Shown here piece by piece: positions 38,216-49,100 of a stretch of 64,000 bases of DNA. The notes beneath the pieces were generated by a model that made no database searches, was not told the DNA's origin, and saw only the letters and a program-made list of their open reading frames with translations. Positions within the stretch are counted from its first letter, which is position 1; the number at the start of each line of letters is the position of its first letter. Location of the stretch: positions 62,001 through 126,000 of the forward strand of contig WFMF01000328.1 of the NCBI GenBank assembly GCA_011033025.1, in the 5' to 3' direction. The stretch comes from Beroe forskalii (lineage: Eukaryota > Ctenophora > Nuda > Beroida > Beroidae). Position numbers and translations under genes: made by a program.

Positions 38216-38863
38216 TTCTAGATCTACATACGAGGTGGGAAAATGAAAGGGGTAAATATCAACACGATATCTTATTCGTCATGGAAGACGCTTTAGAATT
38301 CTCTGTATTCACGAAATAAATATATAACTGCATCAGTGTAATTTTGATCTTGAAATTAGTTATTCAAAATACGAAATACGAATCGTACTTCACGTGGATG
38401 AGAGTAAAGATTATCAAACAAAAGAAGATAAGTCCAGACCATAGAAATTTATTAAATAAACAAAATAATTAGATTCGGGTAATTTGTGGATTAACTAATT
38501 CAAATAACATGAAATGTCATGAAATAGGTATTGTAATTGAAACTGGGACTAGGAATAGAATTCATTTTCAATCTCTTAAAATATTACATCAAGGGTAATA
38601 TATAACCACAATTAAAAATATCTTGTAAAGAAATTTGTTTAGAAATTCAATATTGAATGAAGTCATTTTGTTATCTAAAATTTAAAAAGTAGTAAGAACC
38701 TCCAACATAGTGTATGCCCAAATCATGATTCATTGCAATATAACGTGGGAAAAAGTAGCCGTTTTCAATATCAATAAGGCTCCATTTATTCTCTTTATGG
38801 GCATAGCAAACTCAACTTAAATAGGATATAAATATTTCAGGTGTATTCAATGAATGTCAATAT

Positions 38864-41224
38864 TCAATATCTCATAGGAGCATCGAGCATACTCAGCTGT
38901 GCATGCGTGTCTCCTGGCATGCTGTAAGGCAGCATCCCAGCAAACCGCATTACGACTTTAGCTTGGTCCCTGATTTTTTGGCTGTGCTTATTCTGAGCGC
39001 CATACAAATTGCTCCCAGCCTTACTTGCATTTTTGTAGAGTTTATTGAGTATCGACATAACCATGATAAGTAGATCTGGAATGCATCTTCGGAGCTCATC
39101 ACTGAATGACTTGAACGCATTAACTCGATGGTTTATGGTTTCTTGTTGAAGTGGAATTATCTGCAGTCTATTGATCACATCTAATGCTTCCTCCAACTTT
39201 TCATTTCCACTGTGATACAGAGCGTGGAATTGATAGAGGTCGAGAGAAGGAGGAATTGCTTTTCGAAGGTTTGCATTAGCATGTTGCAACCTTGTCTCCA
39301 CCCCTGATGCTATTTCATGTATATGCTCATGGGCTTTGTCATTGGGCATCAATTTCTGTGACAATTCTTCATTGAGAATCTCCAAAACCTTGTCATAATT
39401 GTGTGCCAGCTCATAAAGGGTGACAGCTTCTTCCCAACATCCTCGCTTTTCAGATGCTTCAGCCACTGTTGAAATAATCAATGAGTGATTCACATTGTAC
39501 CTATCAATGGCACCCTTTGTCTTCCGACCTGATGAGTCAAGTGTGCCGAGGAGTGTTTGGTATTCTTTGCTCTCTTGTATTAACTCTGAAATGCATACAG
39601 CAAACATGTCCTCCCCATCTTCATTCTGTATTCCATGGAGGATGTAGTAGTAATTCAGAGCACTTGAGGGGTTCGAACAAGCAAACTTTCTAGTGTATCC
39701 AATGACAATCCTGCAGAGATTGAGTCTTTTATGAGGGCTGGATCATCCCTGCATTCACTTAGAATTGGTTGGTGGGGAGTGACTGATAGATTTATCATGC
39801 CATTAGAATGCAAAGCCAAAGCCATGTGGATAGCATTAATTCGACTTTCTTCTCCTCTGTAAAGAACTTCAATGGCTGACCCATAGAGACCAGTGAGTAA
39901 CAAAACAAGGGGCATAAAGATATGGACTTTGCAGAGTTGAAATGGTTTTCACCATATTCCTGCAAAACATGTTCTTGAACCTCAAATAGTGTGACTTTAT
40001 CCTGTTTGATCTGGAAGTCTTTCCTGTTGAACTACTAGGTAAGAACATGTACCAGCTTTCAACTGAATATAATCTTGCACCAGTTGTCAAAATATCCCAT
40101 GCCTCCGCCTCAATATCACACCCACCCAGGATAGAAAATACTAGACGCTTGTAGGGGGTCATTGCAGCTGTTACACCTAAGACAAAGCATACTTTATCAC
40201 GAGCCCCAAATGTTGATTCTCCAGAATCAGCTCAATCCTCCTCATAACCATCATCTTGGAGAGCTTGCAAAGCAGCAGCAGGTGAACCACACCTAAGACA
40301 AACATACACAAGGCCCCAAACTGTTGATTCCTGAGTCCTCACAGAGAGATAACTTGAAGCAAGCTCCATGATGCCAGGAATTCCACCCAACTCTGCTTGT
40401 TCAAGATGCCCACTAATTGTTGTCTGGACAAACTGTTGGAATCCCCTCTCTAGATACTCAACAGACTTCTTAACCAAATCTAAAGTGTTGCTGTGTTTGA
40501 AACGAAGAGCTGGGTCATCAAAACAACTACTGTTAGCAAGCACTTCAACAAGTTCCCAGCAATCAAGGATAGCTTTGCTTTCTCCAAACTCATGAATTGT
40601 ATTCATGAATTCGTCAATCAGGGGATATCTGCGTCATAAGCCAACAGCATCATTCCTGCGACTGATAACTTCAGAAAATGATATCATCTTGAGTCATAAC
40701 AGAATCTTTACTCCAATAAGTGCTATTGACAGACAAAGGTTGTATATCAACTGGTACATGAAAATCTGTTCTGGTGGAACCAAGAAGAGCAGACAAGACC
40801 CTTTCCTTTTCTTCTTCCCATAAGTGCTGTAATGCTTGACTATGGCGTAGAGATGCTGACTTCATTGTGCTACTCTTGCTCTCTATGATTGCACCCAACA
40901 AGGCTTGTTCTCTTTCACCCTTCAGAAATCCTTGAATGTCAGTGACTGGAGATACTTCAGTTGGTTCAATGGTTGTAGACTTCAGGGGTTTCCATCTTTG
41001 GAGACATGGAGGGGACATCAAATCCACGGGATCCTAACAAAAATTGAAGCCTTAACATCAGCACTATCATCTGTTGCCATAGCTGCAGTCTTCATCCATA
41101 ATCGTTCACCTGCTTCAGCAATTTGGCCAAGGTTTCTATGGACCCTTGGCAGGGCTGTGACATTAGCAGTATCAGCATTTAGTTGCTCAGCACTTTGCAA
41201 TAATCCTGCAAAGCTCACAGACAT
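38864..41224 (-). pseudogene. NUP93: nucleoporin 93, copy 1 (frameshifted)
   Basis: The reading frame is homologous throughout to the intact copy at 52346-54730, but it is broken by at least five frame changes. Examples are an extra A in the run near 41,039, losses near 40,680 and 40,630, a rearranged stretch at about 40,150-40,240 that removes some 35 codons, and a dense cluster of 1-base indels at 39,890-40,110. The final 240 or so codons are open, with two compensating indels near 39,240-39,260. Most differences from copy 2 are single-base gains or losses in short homopolymers rather than substitutions. That pattern fits unpolished long-read sequence at least as well as decay. The start ATG is preceded by a good 3' splice site (CCCTTTTCAG), implying a 5' UTR intron. 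Confidence 0.85.
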
Positions 41225-41950
41225 CTGAAAAGGGTTAACTTGAAAGTAACAAAACATTTATTTTGAATGAAACAAATTATGTGAAATTCTGATGTTTGGG
41301 AAGTATTAAGCAATAAGTATATTATACAATCAAAATAAGCTTAACAACAATTACTAGTAACAATCAAATTTGAAGAAGGGGTGCTTATCACCAAATGGAG
41401 TTTTTTTCTGAAGACGAGATAATATATTCATTTTCAATGTTCTATTCTCGAAACTGGCAGTAAATCAGTACCTTAAAATTAGATCTGATTTGAATCATTA
41501 TTGCATTTTTAGTGGTTCACTATGGCCCCCCTCAGTCAATGCTATAAGCAATCAAGTTCAACATGTAAATATTTTTAATAATTTTCTAAATAAATTAATC
41601 TTTTGCCCATTATTGCAAGTCCAATGTAGATATATAATCTTCATCAAGTTCTCTTTAACAAGTTCCACTTATCCTCTTACATGTTTAAATGGAAAACCTC
41701 CACCTCTATATCAACAAATTTAGTAATATCAAAATAGGTAGTTGGTAACTTATTCTACGGATGATATTAAATTCACATTTTGGGCATCTTTTGTGCTCTC
41801 GCCTATTGACAGCCATCCAGTCAGAAGGAATAGACTAGGCAGTAACGTCTGTCGGCAACTTATTTACTCATCAATTGAAGAACGTCAGAAATTTGAACAT
41901 CTAGAAAAGCAAGTGCTGAATTTTCTGTCAACTGAAATAAAAGAATGCAA

Positions 41951-42927
41951 CCAGGTTCTGATGATTCGGGGCTACCGTTAAATCAGAACATCGGGTGAGA
42001 TTCCCCTGACGAGGAGCCGTTGCTGCTCCCGAGGCCGTAGTCTGTAGATTAGCTTGCTAATACTACAGCGATGGTGCTAATTAAGACCAAGCAACAAGTA
42101 GGCTGCCAACTTATGCTCTTGGAGTATAAGAACAATGTGCAACCCAGACTAAGCGCTGTATCAGCCATTAGTCTTTCCTCTTAAAGTCAATAGTTCTTTT
42201 GTGCTTTATCGGATGAGAACTAAAAAACTTCCAGATCTACCAGTGAGGTTCCGTCTCTTAAAGCTTTCAGCCATAGTGTACTTCTCTTAAATGCAAACTG
42301 ATCCAAACCCCTAGAGATCAGGAACTGTCCGAACGTTAACCGTGTATAGAGAGTTCACCCGGCCCTTCTTCCGAAAGGGAAAGGACCGTTAACCCAATAC
42401 CCTGATAATCCTTTTCAACCAATCATACAAAGTAACTAACAACAAAAGACGACGATAATCAAGTTTAATCAAGACAACATGGAAGGAGAGCAGGAGGGTC
42501 CTGACATTTTGATAATCTACCACTTAACATGAAACCCGTACCACTGTTTTTAATTACCTGATACCGAAGGCAACCCAGCTCATGCCATCAAAACTTCACT
42601 TACCTTTATGACTTTTGACTGACCCATGGCAATGTGGGACAGAGAGTAAATCTATTTTTCTGTGCTTTGGACAGAGATATATTGACTCAAACTGTAGTGT
42701 GCAGCAGTAAAGGCCTTGTCTGGCTAACACCTGACCCCCATTGCTCAGTGAAGTTCACCAAGCCAATGTCACTGAAATGCTGTTCCCTAAAAAGCCAGAG
42801 CACCCAGTGGGTGCCAGTGGCAACTTGCCGTCAGCTATAAGTGGTGTCCCGTGGCCCCAGTGCTGGCAGTGCCCTTAAGGGTACTGTCCCCTTAGCCGAG
42901 TTTAAACTCACAATACAATACACAATA
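41951..42927 (+). mobile_element. 977-bp insertion with 8-bp target duplication, unit 1 only
   Basis: GAATGCAA occurs on both sides (41,943-41,950 and 42,928-42,935). The allelic position in unit 2 (about 55,422) has GAATGCAA once, so this is a clean insertion. The right end is a simple tail, CAATACAATACACAATA, typical of LINE- or SINE-type 3' ends; there are no terminal inverted repeats. No reverse transcriptase frame is visible. It is probably a non-autonomous or 5'-truncated retroposon. Confidence 0.75.
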
Positions 42928-43707
42928 GAATGCAAACGAAAATAAATTGTTTAATAAAATTTAGAGCCAGACTGCTAGAATTTGCTTAAAGTGACACAAT
43001 CTTTAATTTCAATAATACATTTGACTACGTTGACAAGCTCAAATTATAATTTTGAATTCTGACAATTTATATAAACAATGAACCTCTGACAGTTGCTGTG
43101 ATAATTCTTTGGCCACTGTTTGTGCTTGCTAAATACGTATATCCCTGTGTGGCGTACACACACCTATGCGGGGCTTAGGAATGAATGTGCAAACACTGTA
43201 TTTAGTTTCACAAAGAAAATGCGTTGAACTTTGATAATAAGTTTTAATTCCGAATTTTCTAATTTTACTTCCCAAATTATGGATTTTGCTGGAGATAACC
43301 TTTGATGTGATGTTAAAAGTTACAGTTTGAATTTTAACTGACCTTGTAAAGTTATCCATTTGTTTGACTTTGAGAATTAGATTTGGATGTCATGTTTTCT
43401 AATTAATGGAATAAATGTGCCGAGTGTCACTGAAAGAGGATTGAAGTATCGGGGCTTTAGAATTAGAACCACAGGAAGTCTGGGGAAGGCTGAAATGGGA
43501 GTATCGGTACCTTTGCCATTGACCCTTTAGCAATGTCTCCTGGGGCTGATTGACGACAGGGATCTTAAGCAAGATCTTACTGTACCATAAACCAAGTCCT
43601 ATTCCTTTTCGTGGCTCCAATCTTATTGACATTCCTCCAAGCGAACTTATTTAGGGAGGGGGCCAACCCTTATTTTGGAAAACTTGAATTTGGAAAACAT
43701 GAATTTG

Positions 43708-43882
43708 AGGTATCCTGACACAAGCCACCTCGACATGTCTCGACCAAATCTCGACGGAATCTCGACCAAATCTTGAGCGAATCTCGACTGAAATCTCGAC
43801 CAAATCTTTAGCGAATCTCGACCAAATCTCGACTTATTCTCGACTGAATGTGAACGTCGAGGTGGCTTGTGTCAGGATACCT
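43708..43882. mobile_element. 175-bp TIR element with clustered TCTCGAC motifs
   Basis: The ends are inverted repeats of about 26 bp starting AGGTATCCTGACACAAGCC, flanked by AATTTG duplications (43,702-43,707 and 43,883-43,888). The interior is a run of CTCGACCAAATCT-type motifs. It is absent at the matching place in unit 1 (about 33,830), which confirms insertion. A related, decayed end (GTCGAAGTGGCTCTTGTAAG) lies at about 60,929-60,955. Confidence 0.85.
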
Positions 43883-44981
43883 AATTTGGGATAGGAATTG
43901 GCCAGGATGGCCTGGGCGTGTTTTGACGGTGGCTTAAAATTTGGCCCAAATGGGCTCAAAATTTTATGGAGGCCTAAATCAATAATCCGGATCCTTTAGT
44001 TTCTGCGGAATTTATCCTTCTTGCAGGAATAATAAGACGTTGAGTGGAGGACACTTTGGAATTGGAAATATCTGAAAAATGGCCACTTTTGTGGTTTTTG
44101 GAAAGTTGCCAAGTTAGTTAGTTTTTACGGGCTAAAATGGCCAAGTGAGGTCCAATTCACGTATAATCATCCATCAATTTTGACCTAAATGATGGGCAAA
44201 GGGGCCATCCATAATTAAGGACGTCCGCAATGAGGGTGTAGGGGTAGTCTGGCCAATTGGCCAATGTGGACGTTTCCAAACATTAAACATTGGGGGGGGG
44301 GGGTGTAATGGTGTTAAGGAAATTTTGGTCCGGGGGAGGGGTTTCTGGAACACAATACGGACAAGGGAGCTGGGTACGGAGAGAGGTCTAAAATGGCCGA
44401 GATATTGTTGGCCCTTACTATTAAAAAACACGCACACCTGTGCGGGCTTAGGAAGGATGGCCCCAAAGTATCTCTAAGAAGATGGCCATCTTTAGGCCCA
44501 AAATAGGCCAACTTTCACTTTGGCACGCGTGCTTTGTAAGGCCATAACTTGACCATTTTTAATCCAATTTTGAAAAAAAATCATCAGGTCGTCCGCGAAA
44601 CGAATTAAATGCAATCAAAAGCTCAGCTCTATCGTATCTCCTTCGTTTTAAATTTCGATTCCTGTAAGCCCGAACGCCAGTTTTGTGGTAGAAAGGCCTT
44701 TCTACCACACCGATTTGAAAAGGTTTAGTTTTGTCGTACGATGTATGACCCCCGCTGTTTCTCACGAGGGTCAGTCAACGGCCGACAAATTTAATAAGGA
44801 TAGAAAAAGATTGAGGTTTTGATCCGTGACGTCACTCTGTACTGCCTTTGCCAGGCCCAAATCTTAAATCCGAGTCTGGGCGCACGAAGGGGTCAGGGAA
44901 CGTCTGTGGTCAGACATCATCTGACTGAAGTCTGGCAACAACAGCCGACAAATATTAACGGCTCTGACTCTCACGCCTTTA

Positions 44982-45511
44982 GGGATCGTTCACATATTAC
45001 GTAATCACCTAGGGGGAGGGAGGGGGTTTCCAAATGATTACGTTACATGTTATTGTAACAAATACAACTACTGTAAACTTGATTACGAGGGGGGACTTAC
45101 TCCATGTTACGGAGCCTTATTTTGCGCGCGCAAGCGCGCCTCTTTTTACGAAAAGCGCGCGCAAGCGCGAACAAACAGGGACACGTAACATGTGGTAAGG
45201 GGGTATGTGTCCCATATAACGCCAGCTGAGTGACGTCACATATCTAAACGTCAATTTTTCTGTATCCTAAACCTAACCATGACCCTAACCAAAACCCTAA
45301 CCTTAATCCTTACCCTAACAAATCCTGATCCTAATCCTGACCCTAACTCTAATCCTTAAAGCGCTAGGTGCGCTTAAACGTAATTTTCTGAGTGACGTCA
45401 TTATCATAGATAATGAAGAGCTCAGCGTTATATGGGACACTAGCCGGTAAGGGGGGACTGGGGAGGGTTAAAATTGGCCAAAAATTGATTACGTTATATG
45501 TGAATGATCCC
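44982..45511. mobile_element. 530-bp TIR element with TA target, host of a nested element
   Basis: Inverted ends GGGATCGTTCACATATTACG and its complement are flanked by TA on both sides (44,980-44,981 and 45,512-45,513). The matching site in unit 1 (about 35,185) is empty. TA flanks fit the Tc1/mariner group. It is non-autonomous. It contains GCGCGCGCAAGCGCGC-type palindromes near 45,125-45,170. A related end starts at about 56,459. Confidence 0.8.
45207..45440. mobile_element. 234-bp TIR element nested inside another
   Basis: Ends GTGTCCCATATAACGC and the inverted complement bound the element, followed inside by GAGTGACGTCA on both arms. TA is found just outside or at the edge of each end. 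The interior contains degenerate CCCTAA-type repeats at about 45,275-45,360, resembling interstitial telomeric sequence. It inserted into the element at 44,982-45,511. Confidence 0.75.
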
Positions 45512-47214
45512 TAACGGATCGACTCAAAACCTCAACCTTTTTAGCCCACAACCATAACCTTCGCCCTTACCCTAATGAATCTTGATCTTCGGATCCTAAA
45601 ATCCTGATCTACGACCGGATCCTAAAATCGTGGCCCTCAAAGAGCCTGTCGGCAACAAACCGATTGGTTCATGTTTGAATTTTGGCCGTTCATATGCGCG
45701 CGCGCGTTACAAATTGGGTTACATAAAGCGCACAATAAAGTATCTGTTTATACTTTTTGCAAAGCGCCTTACGTCTTATACCATCAAAATGGGACATACA
45801 GTAGATGTTCTAGCCCAAAAATGTCATGATTTTACAGGAGTTGTACCTATTGATCCTCGACAGAGCATGCGGCGCGTTCCGTAGCTGGACACGAACAAGT
45901 TCCTACGAATTTCTAAGAATATCTGTAATCGATATCATGATACGGACATGGTTTCATTCAAGCTAGTAGACAATTGGGCGTAATCAAGCGTCCACTCTGC
46001 TCAATTAAAATTACGTCAGCCGAACCGCCTAAAACATAGAACGTGACATCGAGCAGACATATTGCAAGCCGCAAAGCCACAGGGAGCTCTTTGTTGATAC
46101 TTTAATTGACGGAAATTCCGTAAAATCCATGACAAGAATGGAGAGGAACCTCTTGTAAAATCCTGTAAAATCCTGACACTTTTATGACAAAAACGCTAGA
46201 ACACCTTCTCGGGACATATGATGTTGTCGCGAAAATTTGGACGAAATGTTGACATATTGAAACGGCTGCCTTACACCTGAAAACATTCGAAGGTGTAGAT
46301 TAGATGTCAATTAAACCAAGCTGAGTGATTACTTCATCAATTCAGATCGTTTTACAGCTATGTATGCTCATATGACGTAAACAACACATCAAAAAGTACG
46401 TCGAAAGGACAGGTACTAAGAACTGGGCTCTGTCCCGTACTCCCATAGCTCCTTTTTGGCAGTTTTTCTATAGAACAATCTCACCCTCGTTTCTCAACCA
46501 TGGGATATGTGGATAATCCTGTCAACCCTTATAACATGTCCATTCATCTTCTTTATTGGGAATGTTGCTGTCAACCTAGCTCACAGTAACAATTATACCG
46601 CGCAAATCAATATTCGTTATACGACTGGTGTCAACGTCATATGGTTGGAATGTGGTATGCGTACGAATCAAAATACGTCATAACATACTCTCCTTCTTCT
46701 TCTTCCTCTTCCTGCAGTCCCCCCTGTACCCTTCATCATTTCCTCATAGAACTCCTCTGCATTATTCACAGCTTCATCGGCTTCTTCTGGTGCTCCATTG
46801 CTGCCCCTGCATTGTGTCTTATCCCGTCATCTTGTCCGAGTCAGGAACTCTAAGAATCTGCACCCTTCAACAGCTTCAGTAGCTTCATCTAGCACTCCAA
46901 CGCTGCCCCTGCATTGTGTTCTGTGTCCTAACTCTGTTCGAGTCAGGGATTCCTTGCTTCTGCACCCTTCACTCATCAGTCATCAACCCTTCCCCCCACT
47001 TTTTTCAGTATTTTGCTCCTCCGTTTTTCGCTCCCCCTTGAGGCCGTACTGTTGGAAATCACACTGGTCCTGTCACTTGCTTCATCCCACTCCTGTATAT
47101 ATCATCTTATCACACGCTCATCATTATCACCACTTCATCCCCATTAACATACTGAGCCAGTGTGTGATATTTGTATAACAATGCCTTTGTTATAAATTAT
47201 ATTTGAAAATTCCT

Positions 47215-47485
47215 TGAAAATTCCTACGAATGGTGTCAACGTCATATGTATGGAATTTGGAATGCGCACGAATCAAAATACGACATACGTCATAACATAC
47301 GAATGGTGTCAACGTCATATGGTTGGAATGTGGTATGCGTACGAATCAAAATACGTCATACGTCATAGCATACGAATGGTGTCAAGGTCATATGGATGTG
47401 GTGTGGAATGCGCGCATTCGTCATGTTTGATTGGGTGTCAGCAGACACATATATAAAGCCCCCCATTGCGGGTGGAGTCATTATT
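47215..47485 (+). promoter_or_regulatory. promoter-like module upstream of minisatellite, copy A
   Basis: Three ~73-bp repeats carry GTGTCAACGTCATATGG and ATACGTCATACGTCA (CRE half-sites). They are followed by TATATAAA at 47,450-47,457 and an initiator-like GTCATTATT whose A, at 47,480, lies 30 nt from the first T of the TATA box. That is the standard RNA polymerase II spacing. The 44-bp minisatellite begins about 30 bp later. It is nearly identical to the module at 59,049-59,320. Confidence 0.6.
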
Positions 47486-47499
47486 TATTACATTTGTTG

Positions 47500-48065
47500 A
47501 CCACTCCTACTCCTACCACGCCTTCCTTGACGAGTAATGACCAGCCCCTCTTACTCCTACCACGCCTTCCTTGACGAGTGATGACCAGCCCCTCCTACTC
47601 CTACCACGCCCTTCTTGACGAGTGAAGACCAGCCTCTCCTACTCCTACCACACCTTCATTGACGAGTGATGACCAGCCCCTCCTACTCCTACCACACCTT
47701 CATTGACGAGTGATGGCCAGCCCATCCTACTCCTACTACGCCCTTCTTGACGAGTGATGACAAGCCCCTCCTACTCCTACCACACCTTCATTGACGAGTG
47801 ATGACCAGCCCCTCCTACTCCTACTACACCCTTCTTGACGAGTGATGACCAGCCTCTCGTACCCCTACCACGCCTTCCTTGACGAGTGATGACCAGCCCC
47901 TCCTACTCCTACCACGCCCTTCTTGACGAGTGATGACCAGCCCCTCCTACTCCTACCACGCCCTTCTTGACGAGTGATGACCAGCCCCTCCTACTCCTAC
48001 CACACCTTCATTGACGAGTGATGACAAGCCCCTCCTACTCCTAAAGTGTCTCCCCTGACGAGTGG
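47500..48065 (+). repeat. 44-bp minisatellite array, about 13 copies
   Basis: Tandem copies of a 44-bp unit containing GACGAGTGATGACCAGCCCC, TCCTACTCC and TACCACGCCTTCCTT, with variants CACACCTTCATT and CACGCCCTTCTT. It is the same family and orientation as the arrays at 36,215-36,535 and 59,335-60,420. No open frame is kept, since 44 is not a multiple of three. Confidence 0.9.
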
Positions 48066-48081
48066 TGCCCTTCAGACTATC

Positions 48082-48319
48082 AATTTAAAACACCTGTGAT
48101 GACTGATGCTGTATACGTTAGGAGGTGTATTTATAAAGGTTGTAATTTGGGGATTTTTCGGAAAAAATCCCCATATTTTTACCCACCATGACAGTTCAAA
48201 ATGACGTCATTATCATATGTTAACTAGAGCAATGACTTGGGAAAGATCCCCAAATTACAACCTTTATAAATACACCTCCTAACGTATACAGCATCAGTCA
48301 TCACAGATGATTTAAATTT
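48082..48319. mobile_element. long-armed foldback element
   Basis: Inverted arms of about 70 bp are nearly perfect: CTGTGATGACTGATGCTG, then TATACGTTAGGAGG, then TATTTATAAAGGTTGTAA, repeated in complement on the right. They surround a loop of about 95 bp that contains ATGACGTCAT. The sequence can fold into a very stable hairpin. There is no coding sequence. Confidence 0.85.
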
Positions 48320-49100
48320 CTTCCACTTTTGTTCCATATTGCGAAAACATCAACTCGTGGGACATTTCGGGACCATCCGTAAAGAGGGGGAAGGGGGTGT
48401 TTGGCCAAATGCGGACGTCCGCAGCTTACGGACATTTTGGTCGATTAGACGGCTATTTCAATAGAAAATAATAAAATTTCGTGTCTAAAATGGACGACTG
48501 AAGAGATTTTTAGGAAGAATGCGGACGTCCTGGGGTGAGGGAGGGATTTCGGAAATGAGGACGTTTGCTGACAAGGGAGGGGTCTACAATAGCCGAAATT
48601 TTGCGGACGCTCTTTGATATGGATCGCCCCTTCTCTTATATGGCATGGTCGTATGTTTGTGCTGGAAATGACCTTCACGGAGCATCAACCCAAATCTAAT
48701 ATTGCACTATTTGACTCTCCTCAGGGATTTGATAACATCTTCTCGTCTCATTCAACGCACGAAAACAAGATCATGTGTTAATAAAGATATTCCTTCAAAT
48801 AAAATATTACAACAGTATTTACAGATCTAGAAAATACGTTACATAATTATCAATTACGTTTCGATTGATAATTATCGATATCATTCAGACACTAATCTGT
48901 TGAAGTCAATATCAAATGATTGACCAGCAACACAACTTCAACTGAAAAACAAGATATGCCTCGTGTTTGATCAAATAGAACTATGGATGCAGTGCCAAGC
49001 GACCCCTAAGTTTATATTTGACAGTTTGACACCCCCGAATACCCTAGTACCAGGATCTGAACTCCCCTCCATCCACCAATTCCACCACGTACAACAGAAT

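Larger units (their letters stand above)
33392..43260. repeat. tandem segmental duplication, unit 1
   Basis: This 9.9-kb segment is homologous to 43,261-55,762 in the same order and orientation. Both units begin AATTTTACTTCCCAAATTAT, and both end at CCGAATTTTCT. Coding parts are far better conserved than non-coding parts. Unit 1 alone carries a 977-bp insertion at 41,951-42,927 and a longer 44-bp minisatellite in TXNDC9 intron 5. The leftmost 2.6 kb (33,392-35,990) has no recognised gene. It contains a hairpin around AGAAAGGCCTTTCT near 34,850. Confidence 0.9.
46455..48755. mobile_element. 2.3-kb composite insertion in unit 2
   Basis: Compared with unit 1 (about 35,705), about 2.3 kb is inserted between CCCATAGCTC and ACGCACGAAAACAA. 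It contains CRE-rich ~73-bp repeats (46,610-46,690 and 47,215-47,410) separated by an unrelated pyrimidine-rich stretch, then a TATA/initiator promoter-like sequence, a 44-bp minisatellite array and a long-armed foldback element. No clear overall target duplication was found, so it may have accumulated in steps. Confidence 0.65.

Noticed and set aside
41990-42080. Possible hammerhead ribozyme (CTGACGAG followed by a hairpin)
   Set aside because: The required GAAA core and closing stems are not present in the right positions.
45275-45360. True telomere or chromosome end
   Set aside because: The CCCTAA units are degenerate, cover under 100 bp and lie inside a small inverted-repeat element.
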